A stretch of DNA of 64,000 nt from AP-15 sp963789025 (GTDB taxonomy: Bacteria > Pseudomonadota > Alphaproteobacteria > ATCC43930 > CGMCC-115725), in contig CAWBIT010000012.1 of the NCBI GenBank assembly GCA_963789025.1, positions 29,880 to 93,879 of the forward strand, in the 5' to 3' direction. The notes under the pieces are model-generated. The model was not told where the DNA came from. It did no database searches and was given only the letters and a program-made list of their open reading frames with translations. Below are positions 1 to 9,020 of the stretch, in pieces. The position numbers and the translations under genes are program-made. Positions within the stretch are counted from its first letter, which is position 1. Each line of letters starts with the position of its first letter.

Positions 1-756
1 GAGCTTCACGTAAGTATTGGGGAAGCTGGCGACCTGGCGGACGCCGTCGCGCCATTCGGCAAACGCCTCCTCGCCCTTGCCGGCATAGGGTCCGATCGCG
101 AGCGCGCCGCCCACATGGTTGAGCACGATAGTCGCCTGCGGGAAGGTTTGCGCCAAATCCGCGACATCGCCCAGCTGCGTATGGAAGAGCCACGCATCGA
201 AGGCAAGGCCGAGCGAAGCGAGCCCGGCGAAGCCCTCGCGGAAATTACGGTCGCGGTAGAGCCCTTGCGGGGCGCCGGAGCAATAGATCGAAAGGCTCGG
301 ATCTTCGTGCCAGGTCGCGCCATTGCGGATGCCTTTGAACCGGCCGCCCGAGACGGCGACGTGCTGCTCGAGGATGCCCTTGGCGCGCGAGCCGATCCGC
401 AGATCGACATTGCCGATGATCCCGGCGCAGCAGCGCGCCGGCCCGTATTTGCCCGATGCGCTCATCGCCGCGACGCCGTTGACGAACTCGGTCTCGCCGA
501 GCGACTTCTGTTCCTGCGGCCCGTCGGCCCGGTACATCTCCCGGCATTCCTCGAAGCAGGTCGCGACGATGTTGTGTCCGCTGCCGACATCATCGAGCAG
601 ATCCTGGAACAGATAGCGGTTGCCAGGCCGGTCCCACAAATGATGGTGCGGATCAACAATCGGCAGATCGGGTTCGAGGATCTCCTCGCGGCGCTTGTTC
701 AGCCAGTCCGGCCGAACCGGCGCATGACGGCCCGGGGGTATCGCGGATTGCGGCAT
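1..756 (-). CDS. Amidohydrolase family protein (COG3618 type), 3' end outside window
   Basis: Metal-dependent TIM-barrel hydrolase of the Amidohydro_2 family, typically acting on lactone or ring-amide intermediates of aromatic or sugar catabolism. 252 codons are visible, with no stop before the window edge. The N-terminus carries the diagnostic IVDPHHHLWD metal-binding motif (about residues 32-41), then RFKGIRNG, and FDAWLFHTQL and IVLNHVGG strands typical of the barrel. The ATG at 756 follows a strong GGGAGGAG ribosome site. It runs to position 1 in one open frame, so it is partial rather than broken. The exact substrate cannot be read from the sequence. Confidence 0.88.
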   Translation of the reverse strand, partial: MPQSAIPPGRHAPVRPDWLNKRREEILEPDLPIVDPHHHLWDRPGNRYLFQDLLDDVGSGHNIVATCFEECREMYRADGPQEQKSLGETEFVNGVAAMSASGKYGPARCCAGIIGNVDLRIGSRAKGILEQHVAVSGGRFKGIRNGATWHEDPSLSIYCSGAPQGLYRDRNFREGFAGLASLGLAFDAWLFHTQLGDVADLAQTFPQATIVLNHVGGALAIGPYAGKGEEAFAEWRDGVRQVASFPNTYVKL

Positions 757-868
757 TGCTCGGCTCCTCCCAACGTTGGCGGTTGGCACTCCTCAACTCT
801 GCCGCGGCGCAGCCCTGATTCCCAGCTTTTTGATCGCTGCGCTGCGTTTGCCGGAGGGCATTGTAGAT

Positions 869-1960
869 CTAGCGCCTCAGCGGAGGGAACCGATAGACCA
901 GGTGCGGATAAACCTGCTCGGCAAAGAGCCCTTCTTGCTGGACCAAATCCTGTTCCACAGCTTTCAGCGCACCCAAGCAGTTGCTAGTGAGTGGGTCATC
1001 GAAGATAATATAGGCTCCCGGGACAGCGTGCTCCTTAGTAAAAGCGATTGAAAATCTGATCGACGTATAAATGTCGCAATCGACGTGCGAAAGGTAGAAC
1101 CGTCGCTCTTCGGCCGGGATCTGTCGAACGCTATCCTGGAACAGCCCCTTGATCAAGACCAGATTATCGAGCTGCAGCTCCGATTTCAGCAACTGCAGTT
1201 CGTCGAAATTTGCGGGGAAGTCGCCAGCCCCGTGCATGTCCAGCAACGGATCAGAAGCCGGCATGCCTGTGAAGGTGTCGAGGGCGAACACTTGGGAAGG
1301 CTTGCCGAGGCGCTTGCTCAGGGCGGCCATAAAGATCGAGGAACCGCCAGTGTAAGCCCCGAATTCGATGATGTTCCCTGGCATCTCGGAGTACTTGATG
1401 ATCAAAAAAAGGTTCATAAGGCGGTGGGGCGCAACTATGCTTTTGCCGCGGGACGCGGCGATCGCAGCAATCCAATCGGGATCGTGCTCGATGAACGGGA
1501 CGAGCTTTCCGTATTCCAACCCAGTGCCCCTGAGGTAGCCGGCGCTAATATTGCGACCCGCTTCTATCCCGGGGTTCTCGTCGACCGGGGCGGTTTGCAA
1601 ATATCGGAGCTTCTCCAGTTCAGGAGGCATTCCCGGGGCGGGCGGTGGGATTTGAGGGTCTTGACCTCTCTGGAAGTCTAACAGCGTCCCTGCCTTGGCC
1701 CTCGATCCCGGCAGACGGGGAAATAACCCTCGAAACCACGGTCCAAGCGGTTTCTGCCTAGGCCTATTAGAGATCGAACTCACCAAACCTTGAAACCGCG
1801 TGCGAAACTCGCTTGACAGCAGAAAGGCGAGACGAAGCTCAGCAATGTTGCGGTACCCTCGATGCCCCTCGATCACTTGCTCGCTCTCGGGCTCACGTCC
1901 AAGGATAAACGTGTACGCGTTTATGACGTCCTCGCGCGAAAGAAGCTGATTATGGCTCAT
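869..1960 (-). CDS. TylF/macrocin-O-methyltransferase-like SAM methyltransferase with N-terminal DUF4214-like segment
   Basis: 363 aa. The C-terminal two thirds form a class I SAM-dependent methyltransferase of the TylF family: IIEFGAYTGGSS is the SAM-binding glycine loop, followed by FALDTFTGMP and, later, HVDCDIYTS and YIIFDDPLT, the acidic metal/substrate motifs of TylF enzymes. The first about 60 residues (ILGREPESE, HRGY, LRLAFLLSSEFR) resemble the DUF4214 repeat found on surface-polysaccharide enzymes. It lies 35 bp downstream of the GT9 gene on the same strand, so O-methylation of a surface glycan is a reasonable inference. The ribosome site is weak: a G-run abuts the ATG. Confidence 0.78.
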   Translation of the reverse strand: MSHNQLLSREDVINAYTFILGREPESEQVIEGHRGYRNIAELRLAFLLSSEFRTRFQGLVSSISNRPRQKPLGPWFRGLFPRLPGSRAKAGTLLDFQRGQDPQIPPPAPGMPPELEKLRYLQTAPVDENPGIEAGRNISAGYLRGTGLEYGKLVPFIEHDPDWIAAIAASRGKSIVAPHRLMNLFLIIKYSEMPGNIIEFGAYTGGSSIFMAALSKRLGKPSQVFALDTFTGMPASDPLLDMHGAGDFPANFDELQLLKSELQLDNLVLIKGLFQDSVRQIPAEERRFYLSHVDCDIYTSIRFSIAFTKEHAVPGAYIIFDDPLTSNCLGALKAVEQDLVQQEGLFAEQVYPHLVYRFPPLRR

Positions 1961-1995
1961 CCCCCATTTCCACTTGTCCTCGTGAAATCAAACTT

Positions 1996-3645
1996 TCACA
2001 GGTTCGCAGGGTGTCCACGATCCCGTGATCGATTTTGCGATGTGTCCGACAGCATAGCGATGGCCTGGTCGGCGATCGTTTCTGGCGCGATCTGCTTCAT
2101 GCACAAATGATCGTTCGGGCATTCCTCGAGTTTGTCGTACCCGCACGGCGAGCACGGCACCACCGCCATGACCGCGCGGACACCATCGCCGCGCGGTCCC
2201 CATTCCTGCGGCTGGTGGCTGCCGGAGTAGATCGCGAGGGTCGGCGTGCCGCACGCCGCTGCGAGGTGGGCGACCCCCGAATTATTGGCGATCACCAGGT
2301 CCGCCGACCGCACGATTTCCGCGGTTCCGAACCAGTCGCCGGCGCCGGCAACATTGGTGATCCGGGGGTCCTGTCCATTCTCCTCCAGGATCCGGTCGAG
2401 TTGGCGATGTTGCGCGCCGGAGCCGACGAGAACGATACGGCAATCCGTCCTGTCGAGTAGGAGCGCGATCAATCGCGCGTAATTCGCTGTGCCCCAGTCG
2501 CGCAACTCCGAATTGCTGACCGGCGAAATGACGACCTGCTTGGCCGAAGCGTCCCGTCCCGTGTTCTTAGATCCGGCGGGCGTCCTGTCGAATAGATCGC
2601 GGGGATAGAGGTTGCGGGTTCGCTGTTCGATCAAATCGGCGAGCAACGAGAGTTGTTCGCCGATGTGCAGCTCCGAGCGTTTGAACCGCGCCGTCGACCC
2701 GCCGATCAGCTCGATCCGGACCCCGAAAAACCGCAGGCGAGAGCGAATGGGGCGGCCCCGCGCGTGAATACGGAATTCGTAGAGGGCGCCGGGGTCATCA
2801 TTGGTGAATTCGAGTGCCGCGCCGCACGGCTCTCCGCGATGCGACCACGAGACCCGCCCGGTTGCGACTGTCTCGGAACCCGCGTTCCGGGTCACGTCGA
2901 TCACGAGCGTGACCCTCGAAAGGCGCGGCAACGCCGTCACCAGGCGCAGTCCGAAATGTGCTCGCAATCTGCCTCGGGGCAGCAAGATGTACGGCCCGAA
3001 AACGAGATGCTTGTTGGTAACCGAGAAATCGTTCTCGTGGAAGAATGTCGTCCGTCTCGGCATGCATGATTCGAAGCGGTCGGGCTCGATCGAGATCCAT
3101 CGGCCGTCACTCTCGCGCCGCTCGAATTGCGGCGGCAGCACGATGTCCAGAAACGGGTAACGCGCTCGCAGGCCGATCCCGCATCGGGTCGCCGCCTCGA
3201 CATTTTCGAGCAGGAAACGGGTGTCCTCATCCACCCGCAGGTCGATCGCAATGTCAAAGGCTCCGTAGCAGACTTCTCGGAATCGCTCTAAGCCTTCGAA
3301 AGGCTGCCCGGTCCACAAGGCTCCGTTTTCGGGGAAGAAATCGTAGGTTCGGACCTCGTCCGCTGTGCCGAGCCGCCGCGCGAGCTCGAGGTTCCACGAC
3401 CCGCAAACCAGGGTGATGTGATCCGTCGGGAAGGCTCGGCGCAGCCTTTTCAGCGCGGGCAGCCCGATCAGGAAGTCGCCGTAATGGTCGAGCTTCAAGA
3501 CGAGCAGCCGTCGGCCGCCCCGCCGCTCGAATGCGAATTGATAGACCGCGACGGGCCCCCGAGGACCAGCGACGATTTCGGCTGAATAATTGCCTGCCCG
3601 CAGCGGCGGCACCGTGAAGTCGGGAGGGCTTGCGGCTTGTGACAT
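1996..3645 (-). CDS. Glycosyltransferase family 9 (heptosyltransferase-like) with central insertion domain
   Basis: 549 aa, much longer than the usual about 350-aa GT9. The N-terminal Rossmann half (LLVLKLDHYGDFLIGLPALKRL, about residues 47-68) and the C-terminal half (VVISPVSN, IVLVGSGAQ, DLVIANNSGVAHLAAACGTP, about residues 355-480) are clear GT9/ADP-heptose transferase signatures. Between them, about residues 190-330, sits a beta-rich insert (YILLPRGRLRAHFGLRL, YEFRIHARG) that resembles carbohydrate-binding modules seen in some glycosyltransferases. It is likely cytoplasmic or membrane-peripheral, building LPS or another surface glycan together with the downstream methyltransferase. No strong ribosome site precedes the ATG. 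Confidence 0.82.
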   Translation of the reverse strand: MSQAASPPDFTVPPLRAGNYSAEIVAGPRGPVAVYQFAFERRGGRRLLVLKLDHYGDFLIGLPALKRLRRAFPTDHITLVCGSWNLELARRLGTADEVRTYDFFPENGALWTGQPFEGLERFREVCYGAFDIAIDLRVDEDTRFLLENVEAATRCGIGLRARYPFLDIVLPPQFERRESDGRWISIEPDRFESCMPRRTTFFHENDFSVTNKHLVFGPYILLPRGRLRAHFGLRLVTALPRLSRVTLVIDVTRNAGSETVATGRVSWSHRGEPCGAALEFTNDDPGALYEFRIHARGRPIRSRLRFFGVRIELIGGSTARFKRSELHIGEQLSLLADLIEQRTRNLYPRDLFDRTPAGSKNTGRDASAKQVVISPVSNSELRDWGTANYARLIALLLDRTDCRIVLVGSGAQHRQLDRILEENGQDPRITNVAGAGDWFGTAEIVRSADLVIANNSGVAHLAAACGTPTLAIYSGSHQPQEWGPRGDGVRAVMAVVPCSPCGYDKLEECPNDHLCMKQIAPETIADQAIAMLSDTSQNRSRDRGHPANL

Positions 3646-3774
3646 GATTGCGACCGGCGGACGGAGTTATGGCCGATCTCTGCGGAGCGGGCAAATGGGG
3701 CGCCGCAATTCCCGCATGCGCTTGGCGTCCCACTGTGGCTAAATACCCGAACCACTGCCGGGCGGGGTGCCTTT

Positions 3775-5076
3775 ATGCCGAAAGTCGAGCCACATCGTCT
3801 TTCCGCCACCAGCTTGGTTCGCCTCATCGAAGGCGGCGAGTTGACGGCCGAGGCTGTCGTCAGCAGCTGCCTCGGGCGGATCGCCGAACGCGAGCCGGTG
3901 GTGCGCGCGTGGAGCCACCTCGCCGCGGAACCGGCGTTGGCCAAGGCGCGCGAGGCTGACAAGGCGCGGCAAAATACGCTGCTGAGGGGCGTGCCGTTCG
4001 GCATCAAGGATATTTTCGATACCGCCGACATGCCGACGACTTACGGCTCGCCGATTTATGTCGGCTGCCGACCCGGGAGCGACGCCAGCGCCGCGGCATT
4101 GCCGCGCGCGGCCGGCGGCGTGCTGCTCGGCAAGACGGTCACGACCGAATTCGCCAATCGTCATCCCGGCCCGACGACGAACCCGCACGACGCCGATTTT
4201 ACCCCGGGAGGTTCTTCGAGCGGCTCGGCGGCGGCGGTTGCCGACTTCATGGTGCCGCTCGCCATCGGCACGCAGACCGGCGGCTCGGTGATCCGGCCGG
4301 CCGCCTATTGCGGGGTCGTCGGGTTCAAGCCGAGTTTCGGGCTGTTTCCGCCGGCCGGCATGCGGATCAATACCGAGACCCTCGATACGGTCGGCATCAT
4401 GGCGCGCTCGGTCGGCGACATCGCGCTGTTCCGCGCCGCGATGATGGCGATCCCCTATACGGCTCCGGCGATCCCGCAGACCGCACCACGGCTCGGCCTA
4501 TGCCGGGGCCCGCACTGGGACGACGCGCAGCCGGAAGGCAGGGCCGTGCTCGAGCGCGCGGCCGAACACCTCGCCGCCGCGGGCGCCGCTCTTGTAGAGA
4601 CAGAGCTGCCGCCGGAATGCGCCCAAGCGGACGAGTGGCAGAGGGTCCTCGGGTCGTTCGAGGGATTGCGCAACCACATGCCCGAACTCTATCGGCACGA
4701 GGCCCTGCTGAGCCCGGAGCTGCTTAACGAAAAAATCGCGCTCGGCCGCGAGTTGACGCTCGACGCCTTCCGGGCGGCCTGCCGCGGTGCCGAGAAGGCG
4801 CGGAGGGCCGCGCAAAACTGGGCCTCGGGCTTCGATGCGATCCTGACCCTGCCGGCTCCCGGCCAAGCCCCGCGCGGGCTCGCCGATACCGGCTCCGCGG
4901 TTTTCAACTCTCTTTGGACGCAGTTTTATATGCCGTGCCTGACGTTGCCTGCCGGAAGCGGTCCGGACGGATTGCCGGTCGGCGTTCAGCTGGTCGCTCG
5001 CCGGCATGCCGACGAAGCTCTGCTTCAGGTCGCGCTCTGGGTCGAACAGCGGCTCGGCGAGGGAGAACGCCGATGA
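3775..5076 (+). CDS. Amidase signature family enzyme (copy 1)
   Basis: 433 aa, Ser-cisSer-Lys amidase hydrolysing a carboxamide (GatA-like fold). The catalytic Lys lies in FGIKDIFDT, the Gly/Ser-rich signature is FTPGGSSSGSAAAVA, and the catalytic serine region is GTQTGGSVIRPAA. All three key residues are intact. Its stop overlaps the start of a second amidase by 4 nt (ATGA), so the two are translationally coupled. The proteins share length and motif order (for example TTEFANR and PGGSSSGSAAAVADF), implying tandem duplication. Substrate unknown; this is not the GatCAB subunit, since gatB and gatC are absent. Confidence 0.9.
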   Translation: MPKVEPHRLSATSLVRLIEGGELTAEAVVSSCLGRIAEREPVVRAWSHLAAEPALAKAREADKARQNTLLRGVPFGIKDIFDTADMPTTYGSPIYVGCRPGSDASAAALPRAAGGVLLGKTVTTEFANRHPGPTTNPHDADFTPGGSSSGSAAAVADFMVPLAIGTQTGGSVIRPAAYCGVVGFKPSFGLFPPAGMRINTETLDTVGIMARSVGDIALFRAAMMAIPYTAPAIPQTAPRLGLCRGPHWDDAQPEGRAVLERAAEHLAAAGAALVETELPPECAQADEWQRVLGSFEGLRNHMPELYRHEALLSPELLNEKIALGRELTLDAFRAACRGAEKARRAAQNWASGFDAILTLPAPGQAPRGLADTGSAVFNSLWTQFYMPCLTLPAGSGPDGLPVGVQLVARRHADEALLQVALWVEQRLGEGERR

Positions 5077-6344
5077 ACGGCCCCGAGCATCTGACCGCCA
5101 CCGAGGCGGTCGCCAAGCTGACGGCCGGCGCACTGACTGCCGAGGCATTGACCCGCGCCTGCCTGGAGCAGGCCCGCGCCGGCGCCGAGATCAAGGCCTG
5201 GGTATGGCTCGACCCGGAACAAGCGATCGCGCAAGCTCGGGCGGTCGACCGCGCCGGGCGCAAAGGCCGGCTGGCCGGCGTTCCGGTCGGGATCAAGGAC
5301 ATCATCGACACGGTCGACATGCCGACCGGACATGGCTCGCCGATCTACCCCCGCCACCGGCCCTTTGCCGACGCGGCCTGCGTTGCGCTGATTCGCGCAG
5401 CCTCGGGGGTCATCCTCGGCAAGACGGTGACGACCGAATTCGCCAACCGCTATCCGGGGCCGACCGTCCATCCGCACAATGCCGAGCACACCCCCGGCGG
5501 CTCGTCGAGCGGTTCGGCCGCGGCCGTTGCCGATTTTCAGGTGCCGCTGGCGCTCGGCACGCAGACCGGCGGCTCGGTGATCCGCCCGGCGGCGTTCTGC
5601 GGCGTCATCGGCTACAAGCCGAGCTTTGGCGAGTTCAGCCGGGTCGGCGTCAAGATGCAGTGCCACAATCTCGACACGCTAGGGATCATCTGCCGCAGCC
5701 TCGAGGACGTCGCGTTGCTCCGTGGCGTGCTGCTGGCACAGGAACTGCACCGGGTCGACCGCGCATCCGCCGCCCCGCGCATCGGTTTTTGCCGCACCCC
5801 CGCCTGGGAGCACGCCGACCGGGATACGCACGCGCTGCTGCAGCGCACCGCCGAAATGCTGGCCGCCGCCGGTGCCAAGGTGAGAGAGATCGCGCTGACC
5901 CCCGCGGATATCCTCGACCACCACCGCCGCATCTTCGAGTTCGAAGCGGCGCGCAACTACGCCTACGAGTATGAAGTGCACGGCGAGAAGTTGAGTCCGG
6001 CTCTGCGCGAAGGGCTCTTAGCGCCCGGCCGCGCCCTGCCGCTCGCCGCCTATACCGAGGCAATCGAGACGGCGGAGGCGTTTCGCCGCAACCTCGACGA
6101 TGTGTTCACCGAAGTCGATGTGATGCTCGCCCCGAGCGCCCCGGGCGAAGCTCCGAAGGGACTAGGCTCGACCGGCGACGCCCGTTTCAATGCAATCTGG
6201 ACATTGGCGTGGACGCCCTGCGTGACCCTGCCGGCGGGGAACGGCCGCAGCGGTTTGCCGCTGGGCATCCAGCTAGTCGGCCCGCGCTTCCGCGACGAGG
6301 CGTTGCTCGACGCGGCGGCGTGGGTCGAAGCCCGGCTGCACTGA
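5073..6344 (+). CDS. Amidase signature family enzyme (copy 2)
   Basis: 423 aa. The start is the ATG at 5073, which overlaps the upstream amidase stop; a longer open frame extends upstream inside the first amidase but does not look like amidase sequence. Catalytic Lys in VGIKDIIDT, signature TPGGSSSGSAAAVA and GTQTGGSVIRPAA are all intact. It is a paralogue of the preceding gene, and the two could form a heteromer or act on related amides. It is followed 35 bp later by NIPSNAP genes on the same strand, so these four genes are probably one operon. Confidence 0.9.
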   Translation: MNGPEHLTATEAVAKLTAGALTAEALTRACLEQARAGAEIKAWVWLDPEQAIAQARAVDRAGRKGRLAGVPVGIKDIIDTVDMPTGHGSPIYPRHRPFADAACVALIRAASGVILGKTVTTEFANRYPGPTVHPHNAEHTPGGSSSGSAAAVADFQVPLALGTQTGGSVIRPAAFCGVIGYKPSFGEFSRVGVKMQCHNLDTLGIICRSLEDVALLRGVLLAQELHRVDRASAAPRIGFCRTPAWEHADRDTHALLQRTAEMLAAAGAKVREIALTPADILDHHRRIFEFEAARNYAYEYEVHGEKLSPALREGLLAPGRALPLAAYTEAIETAEAFRRNLDDVFTEVDVMLAPSAPGEAPKGLGSTGDARFNAIWTLAWTPCVTLPAGNGRSGLPLGIQLVGPRFRDEALLDAAAWVEARLH

Positions 6345-6379
6345 TCTTTTCTGACCACCACCGAAGGAGAGGAGACGAC

Positions 6380-6706
6380 ATGCTTTACGAACTGCGCGTC
6401 TACCACTGTGTTCCCGGGCGTTTGCCTGACCTGATCAAGCGGTTCGACACGCTCACCTTGCCGCTCTGGAAAAAGCACGGCATCCAACAGGCCGGTTTCT
6501 GGACCGTGGCGATCGGGCCGTCGAACCAGGATCTCTACTATATGCTCAAATGGGAATCGCTCGATGATCGGGCGAAGCGGTTCGCCGGGTTCCAAGCCGA
6601 TCCGGAATGGATCTCCGGACGCGCCGAGACCGAGAAGAACGGTCAGATCGTCGCCTCGATTACCAACACAATCCTGCAGCCGACGACCTTCTCGTCGGTA
6701 AAGTAA
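6380..6706 (+). CDS. NIPSNAP family protein (copy 1)
   Basis: 108 aa. A small dimeric alpha/beta barrel protein, related to ABM monooxygenase folds, of unclear enzymology; in bacteria it often accompanies catabolic hydrolases. MLYELRVYHCVPGRLPDL at the N-terminus and the ADPEW segment are typical. The ATG at 6380 follows GGAGAGGAG. It sits just after the amidase pair and just before a near-identical NIPSNAP gene. Confidence 0.87.
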   Translation: MLYELRVYHCVPGRLPDLIKRFDTLTLPLWKKHGIQQAGFWTVAIGPSNQDLYYMLKWESLDDRAKRFAGFQADPEWISGRAETEKNGQIVASITNTILQPTTFSSVK

Positions 6707-6719
6707 GAGAGGGAACGAC

Positions 6720-7046
6720 ATGCTCTACGAACTGCGTATCTACCACTGCGTGCCGGGCCGTCTGCCTGATTTGTTGAAGCGGTTCGACACGATCACCTTA
6801 GGAATCTGGCAGCGCCACGGCATCCAGCAGGCCGGCTTCTGGACCACGGCGATTGGCGATTCGAACCAGGCTCTTTACTACTTGCTCCAATGGGAGTCGC
6901 TCGCCGACCGCGAAAAGAAATGGAACGCATTCCAGGCTGACCCGGAATGGCACACCAAGCGCGCCGAGACCGAGAAGAACGGCGCGATCGTTGCGCGTGT
7001 CGAGAATTCTATCCTGCAGCCGACCAGTTTCTCGGCGGCGAGATAA
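6720..7046 (+). CDS. NIPSNAP family protein (copy 2)
   Basis: 108 aa, the same length as the preceding gene and highly similar across its whole length (both start MLYELR, share YHCVPGRLPDL, GIQQAGFWT and ADPEW, and end ILQPT-FS), so it is a tandem duplication. A GAGAGGGA ribosome site precedes the ATG. The two may form a heterodimer. It ends the rightward operon; a palindromic repeat follows before the convergent hmgA. Confidence 0.87.
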   Translation: MLYELRIYHCVPGRLPDLLKRFDTITLGIWQRHGIQQAGFWTTAIGDSNQALYYLLQWESLADREKKWNAFQADPEWHTKRAETEKNGAIVARVENSILQPTSFSAAR

Positions 7047-7083
7047 TCATCTCCACAGAGGCGGAGGTAGCAAGACGAGACCT

Positions 7084-7145
7084 CGTCGTACCGGCGAAAG
7101 CCGGTATCCATCGCTGCAGTGGGTCCCGGCTTTCGCCGGGACGAC
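7084..7145. repeat. Palindromic intergenic repeat (REP-like, CCGGCGAAAGCCGG family)
   Basis: Two inverted arms, GTCGTACCGGCGAAAGCCGG and its near-complement ending CCCGGCTTTCGCCGGGACGAC, flank a short spacer between the convergent NIPSNAP2 and hmgA genes. Related units occur at about 8746-8806 and 37101-37172. It could act as a bidirectional transcription barrier. Confidence 0.8.
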
Positions 7146-7176
7146 GGAAAACTGCCGCTCCGTGCCTCGGTGGGGA

Positions 7177-8472
7177 TTATCCGCGAAACAGCTTGTCAAA
7201 CCCAGCCCAGCACGAATCGTAATCGCGCTGCAGGGCATCCGTCTCGAGCACGAAGCGGGTCGGGCGGATCACCAGGCGCGTCTCGAACATGAAGGCGAGC
7301 GTGTCCTCGATCTTCTGCGGCGCGAGGTCGGCCGCTACCGCTTTTTCGAACGTGGCGCGGTCGGGGCCGTGGGCGGACATGCAATTGTGCAACGAGGCGC
7401 CGCCCGGGGCGAACCCCTCGGCCTTGGCGTCATAGACACCGTGCACGAGGCCCATGAACTCGTTCATGTAGTTGCGGTGAAACCACGGCGGGCGGAACGT
7501 GTGTTCCGCCACCAGCCAGCGCGGCGGAAAGATCACGAAATCGCAATTAGCGGTGCCGGGCACCTCGCTCGGCGAAGTCAGGACGGTGAAGATCGACGGG
7601 TCCGGATGGTCGAAGCTCACCGTCCCAAGGGTGTTGAACCGTTCTAGATCATAGACGTACGGGACGTAATTGCCGTGCCAGCCCACGACATCCAGCGGCG
7701 AGTGGCCGAGTTCGGTGGCCCATAAATTGCCCTCGAATTTGGCGACTACCTGGGTGGGCTCGTTGCGATCTTCGAAAGCGGCAACAGGTGCGCGGAAGTC
7801 GCGCGGGTTGGCGAGGCCGTTTGCACCGATCGGACCCAATTCGGGCAGCCGGAAGAGGGCGCCGTAATTTTCGCAGACATAGCCTCGTGCGCGCCCATCC
7901 GGCAAATCGACGCGGAATTTGATGCCGCGCGGAACGACCGCGATCTCACCAGGTCGTACTGCGATCACGCCGAGCTCGGTGGCAAGCCGTAGCCCTCCCA
8001 GCTGTGGGACGATTAGCAACTCGCCGTCGGCGTCGTAAAAAACGCGGTGCTGCATCGGCTTGGTTGCGCGGTAAATGTGGATCGCAACCCCGCACCGCGC
8101 GCTCGCATCGCCGTTGCCGCCCATCGTGACGAGCCCGTCGATGAAATCCGCCGGTTCCTCCGGGAAAGGCAGCGGGTTCCACCGCAGCCGGTTGGGCGGT
8201 GGCGGCGCGTCGTCGATCGGCGCGCTGCGGATGAGACCGTTGTCGATCCGACGAAACGGCGGGTGCATCGCCGAAGGCCGGATGCGATAGAGCCAAGATC
8301 GCCGGTTTTCGGCGCGCGGCGCGGTGAACGGCGTGCCCGAGATCTGCTCGGTATAAAGACCCAGGGGCGGCCGTTGCGGCGCATTCTGCTTCTCGGGGAG
8401 CGCACCCGGCAGGGCCTCTGTCGCGTGCTCGTTGCCAAAGCCAGTCAGGTAGGGGAGGTCTTTTTCAGTCAT
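7177..8472 (-). CDS. hmgA: Homogentisate 1,2-dioxygenase
   Basis: 431 aa, the normal bacterial length. It opens the ring of homogentisate in tyrosine/phenylalanine catabolism to give maleylacetoacetate. The N-terminus MTEKDLPYLTGFGNEHATEA and the C-terminal FRPPWFHRNYMNEFMG and ASLHNCMSAHGPD blocks are diagnostic; the His and Glu of WFHRNYMNEF and the His of HGPD correspond to the Fe(II) ligands known from the human enzyme. The start was set at 8472 (MTEKD); an ATG two codons upstream (8478) is possible, and a longer frame to 8526 is unlikely. The other catabolic genes (hpd, maiA, fahA) are not adjacent. Confidence 0.95.
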   Translation of the reverse strand: MTEKDLPYLTGFGNEHATEALPGALPEKQNAPQRPPLGLYTEQISGTPFTAPRAENRRSWLYRIRPSAMHPPFRRIDNGLIRSAPIDDAPPPPNRLRWNPLPFPEEPADFIDGLVTMGGNGDASARCGVAIHIYRATKPMQHRVFYDADGELLIVPQLGGLRLATELGVIAVRPGEIAVVPRGIKFRVDLPDGRARGYVCENYGALFRLPELGPIGANGLANPRDFRAPVAAFEDRNEPTQVVAKFEGNLWATELGHSPLDVVGWHGNYVPYVYDLERFNTLGTVSFDHPDPSIFTVLTSPSEVPGTANCDFVIFPPRWLVAEHTFRPPWFHRNYMNEFMGLVHGVYDAKAEGFAPGGASLHNCMSAHGPDRATFEKAVAADLAPQKIEDTLAFMFETRLVIRPTRFVLETDALQRDYDSCWAGFDKLFRG

Positions 8473-8697
8473 TGTCATTCTCGCGAAAGTGGCCCTTAAG
8501 GTAAAATCAACCAGATGGGGCGGCAACCCGGCGAACGTCGGGTCAAAGAAAACATTGCCCCAGGTGACGTGATCGCTGACTACTGCCTATTCAGATGTAC
8601 GGCTATCAAGGGGCAGAGAGGCAGAGAACGGCGACCCGCAAGAAAGGCTGAGCGCAATCAGACACCGAGAGGGTATCGGCAAGAATAGAAAGCGATG

Positions 8698-8760
8698 CTA
8701 GTGTACAGAGTCATTCAGTTGATGCAGCTCGACGTCCCCTCCGCGCTTTCCCGGCGAAGG
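8698..8760. repeat. 63-bp direct repeat, left copy
   Basis: Matches 14430-14492 at 61 of 63 positions by eye; the differences are T/C and A/G near the left end. The two copies bracket the low-GC accessory genes, so this may mark an island boundary. Alternatively it is simply an interspersed repeat, since it merges into a REP-like palindrome. Confidence 0.85.
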
Positions 8761-8806
8761 CCGGGATCCACTGTTGCCGTGGGCACCGGCTTTCGCCAGT
8801 GTAGCG
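8746..8806. repeat. Palindromic REP-like repeat
   Basis: Arms TTTCCCGGCGAAGGCCGGGA and CACCGGCTTTCGCC lie around a short spacer. Same family as the unit between NIPSNAP2 and hmgA, slightly degraded on the right arm. Confidence 0.7.
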
Positions 8807-9020
8807 GGATTTGATATGAGCGATAGTGCCTCATTGCCTGATGAATTGTGTGAATGACTCGGAGCACTAGCTCGGTCTCGTCGAATTCGCGTCCCCGTCG
8901 GGTCATCGCTCATGTCGTCCTCAAGGTGGCGATAGGCTGATTATACAACCGACGCAGGCTGAATTCCTGCATTCGCCTATCCGGCCTCGCAAGAATTGGT
9001 TAAAGCCTCATCTCCGCGGC

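Larger units (their letters stand above)
8473..9020. other. Gene-free stretch with repeats at the left edge of the accessory island
   Basis: No credible coding region was found. It carries the left copy of a 63-bp direct repeat (8698-8760), which leads directly into a palindromic REP-like unit (about 8746-8806). Confidence 0.7.

Noticed and set aside
4558..4680. GatA of a GatCAB amidotransferase
   Set aside because: The amidases are duplicated and next to NIPSNAP genes; gatB and gatC are absent and the C-terminal parts differ from GatA.
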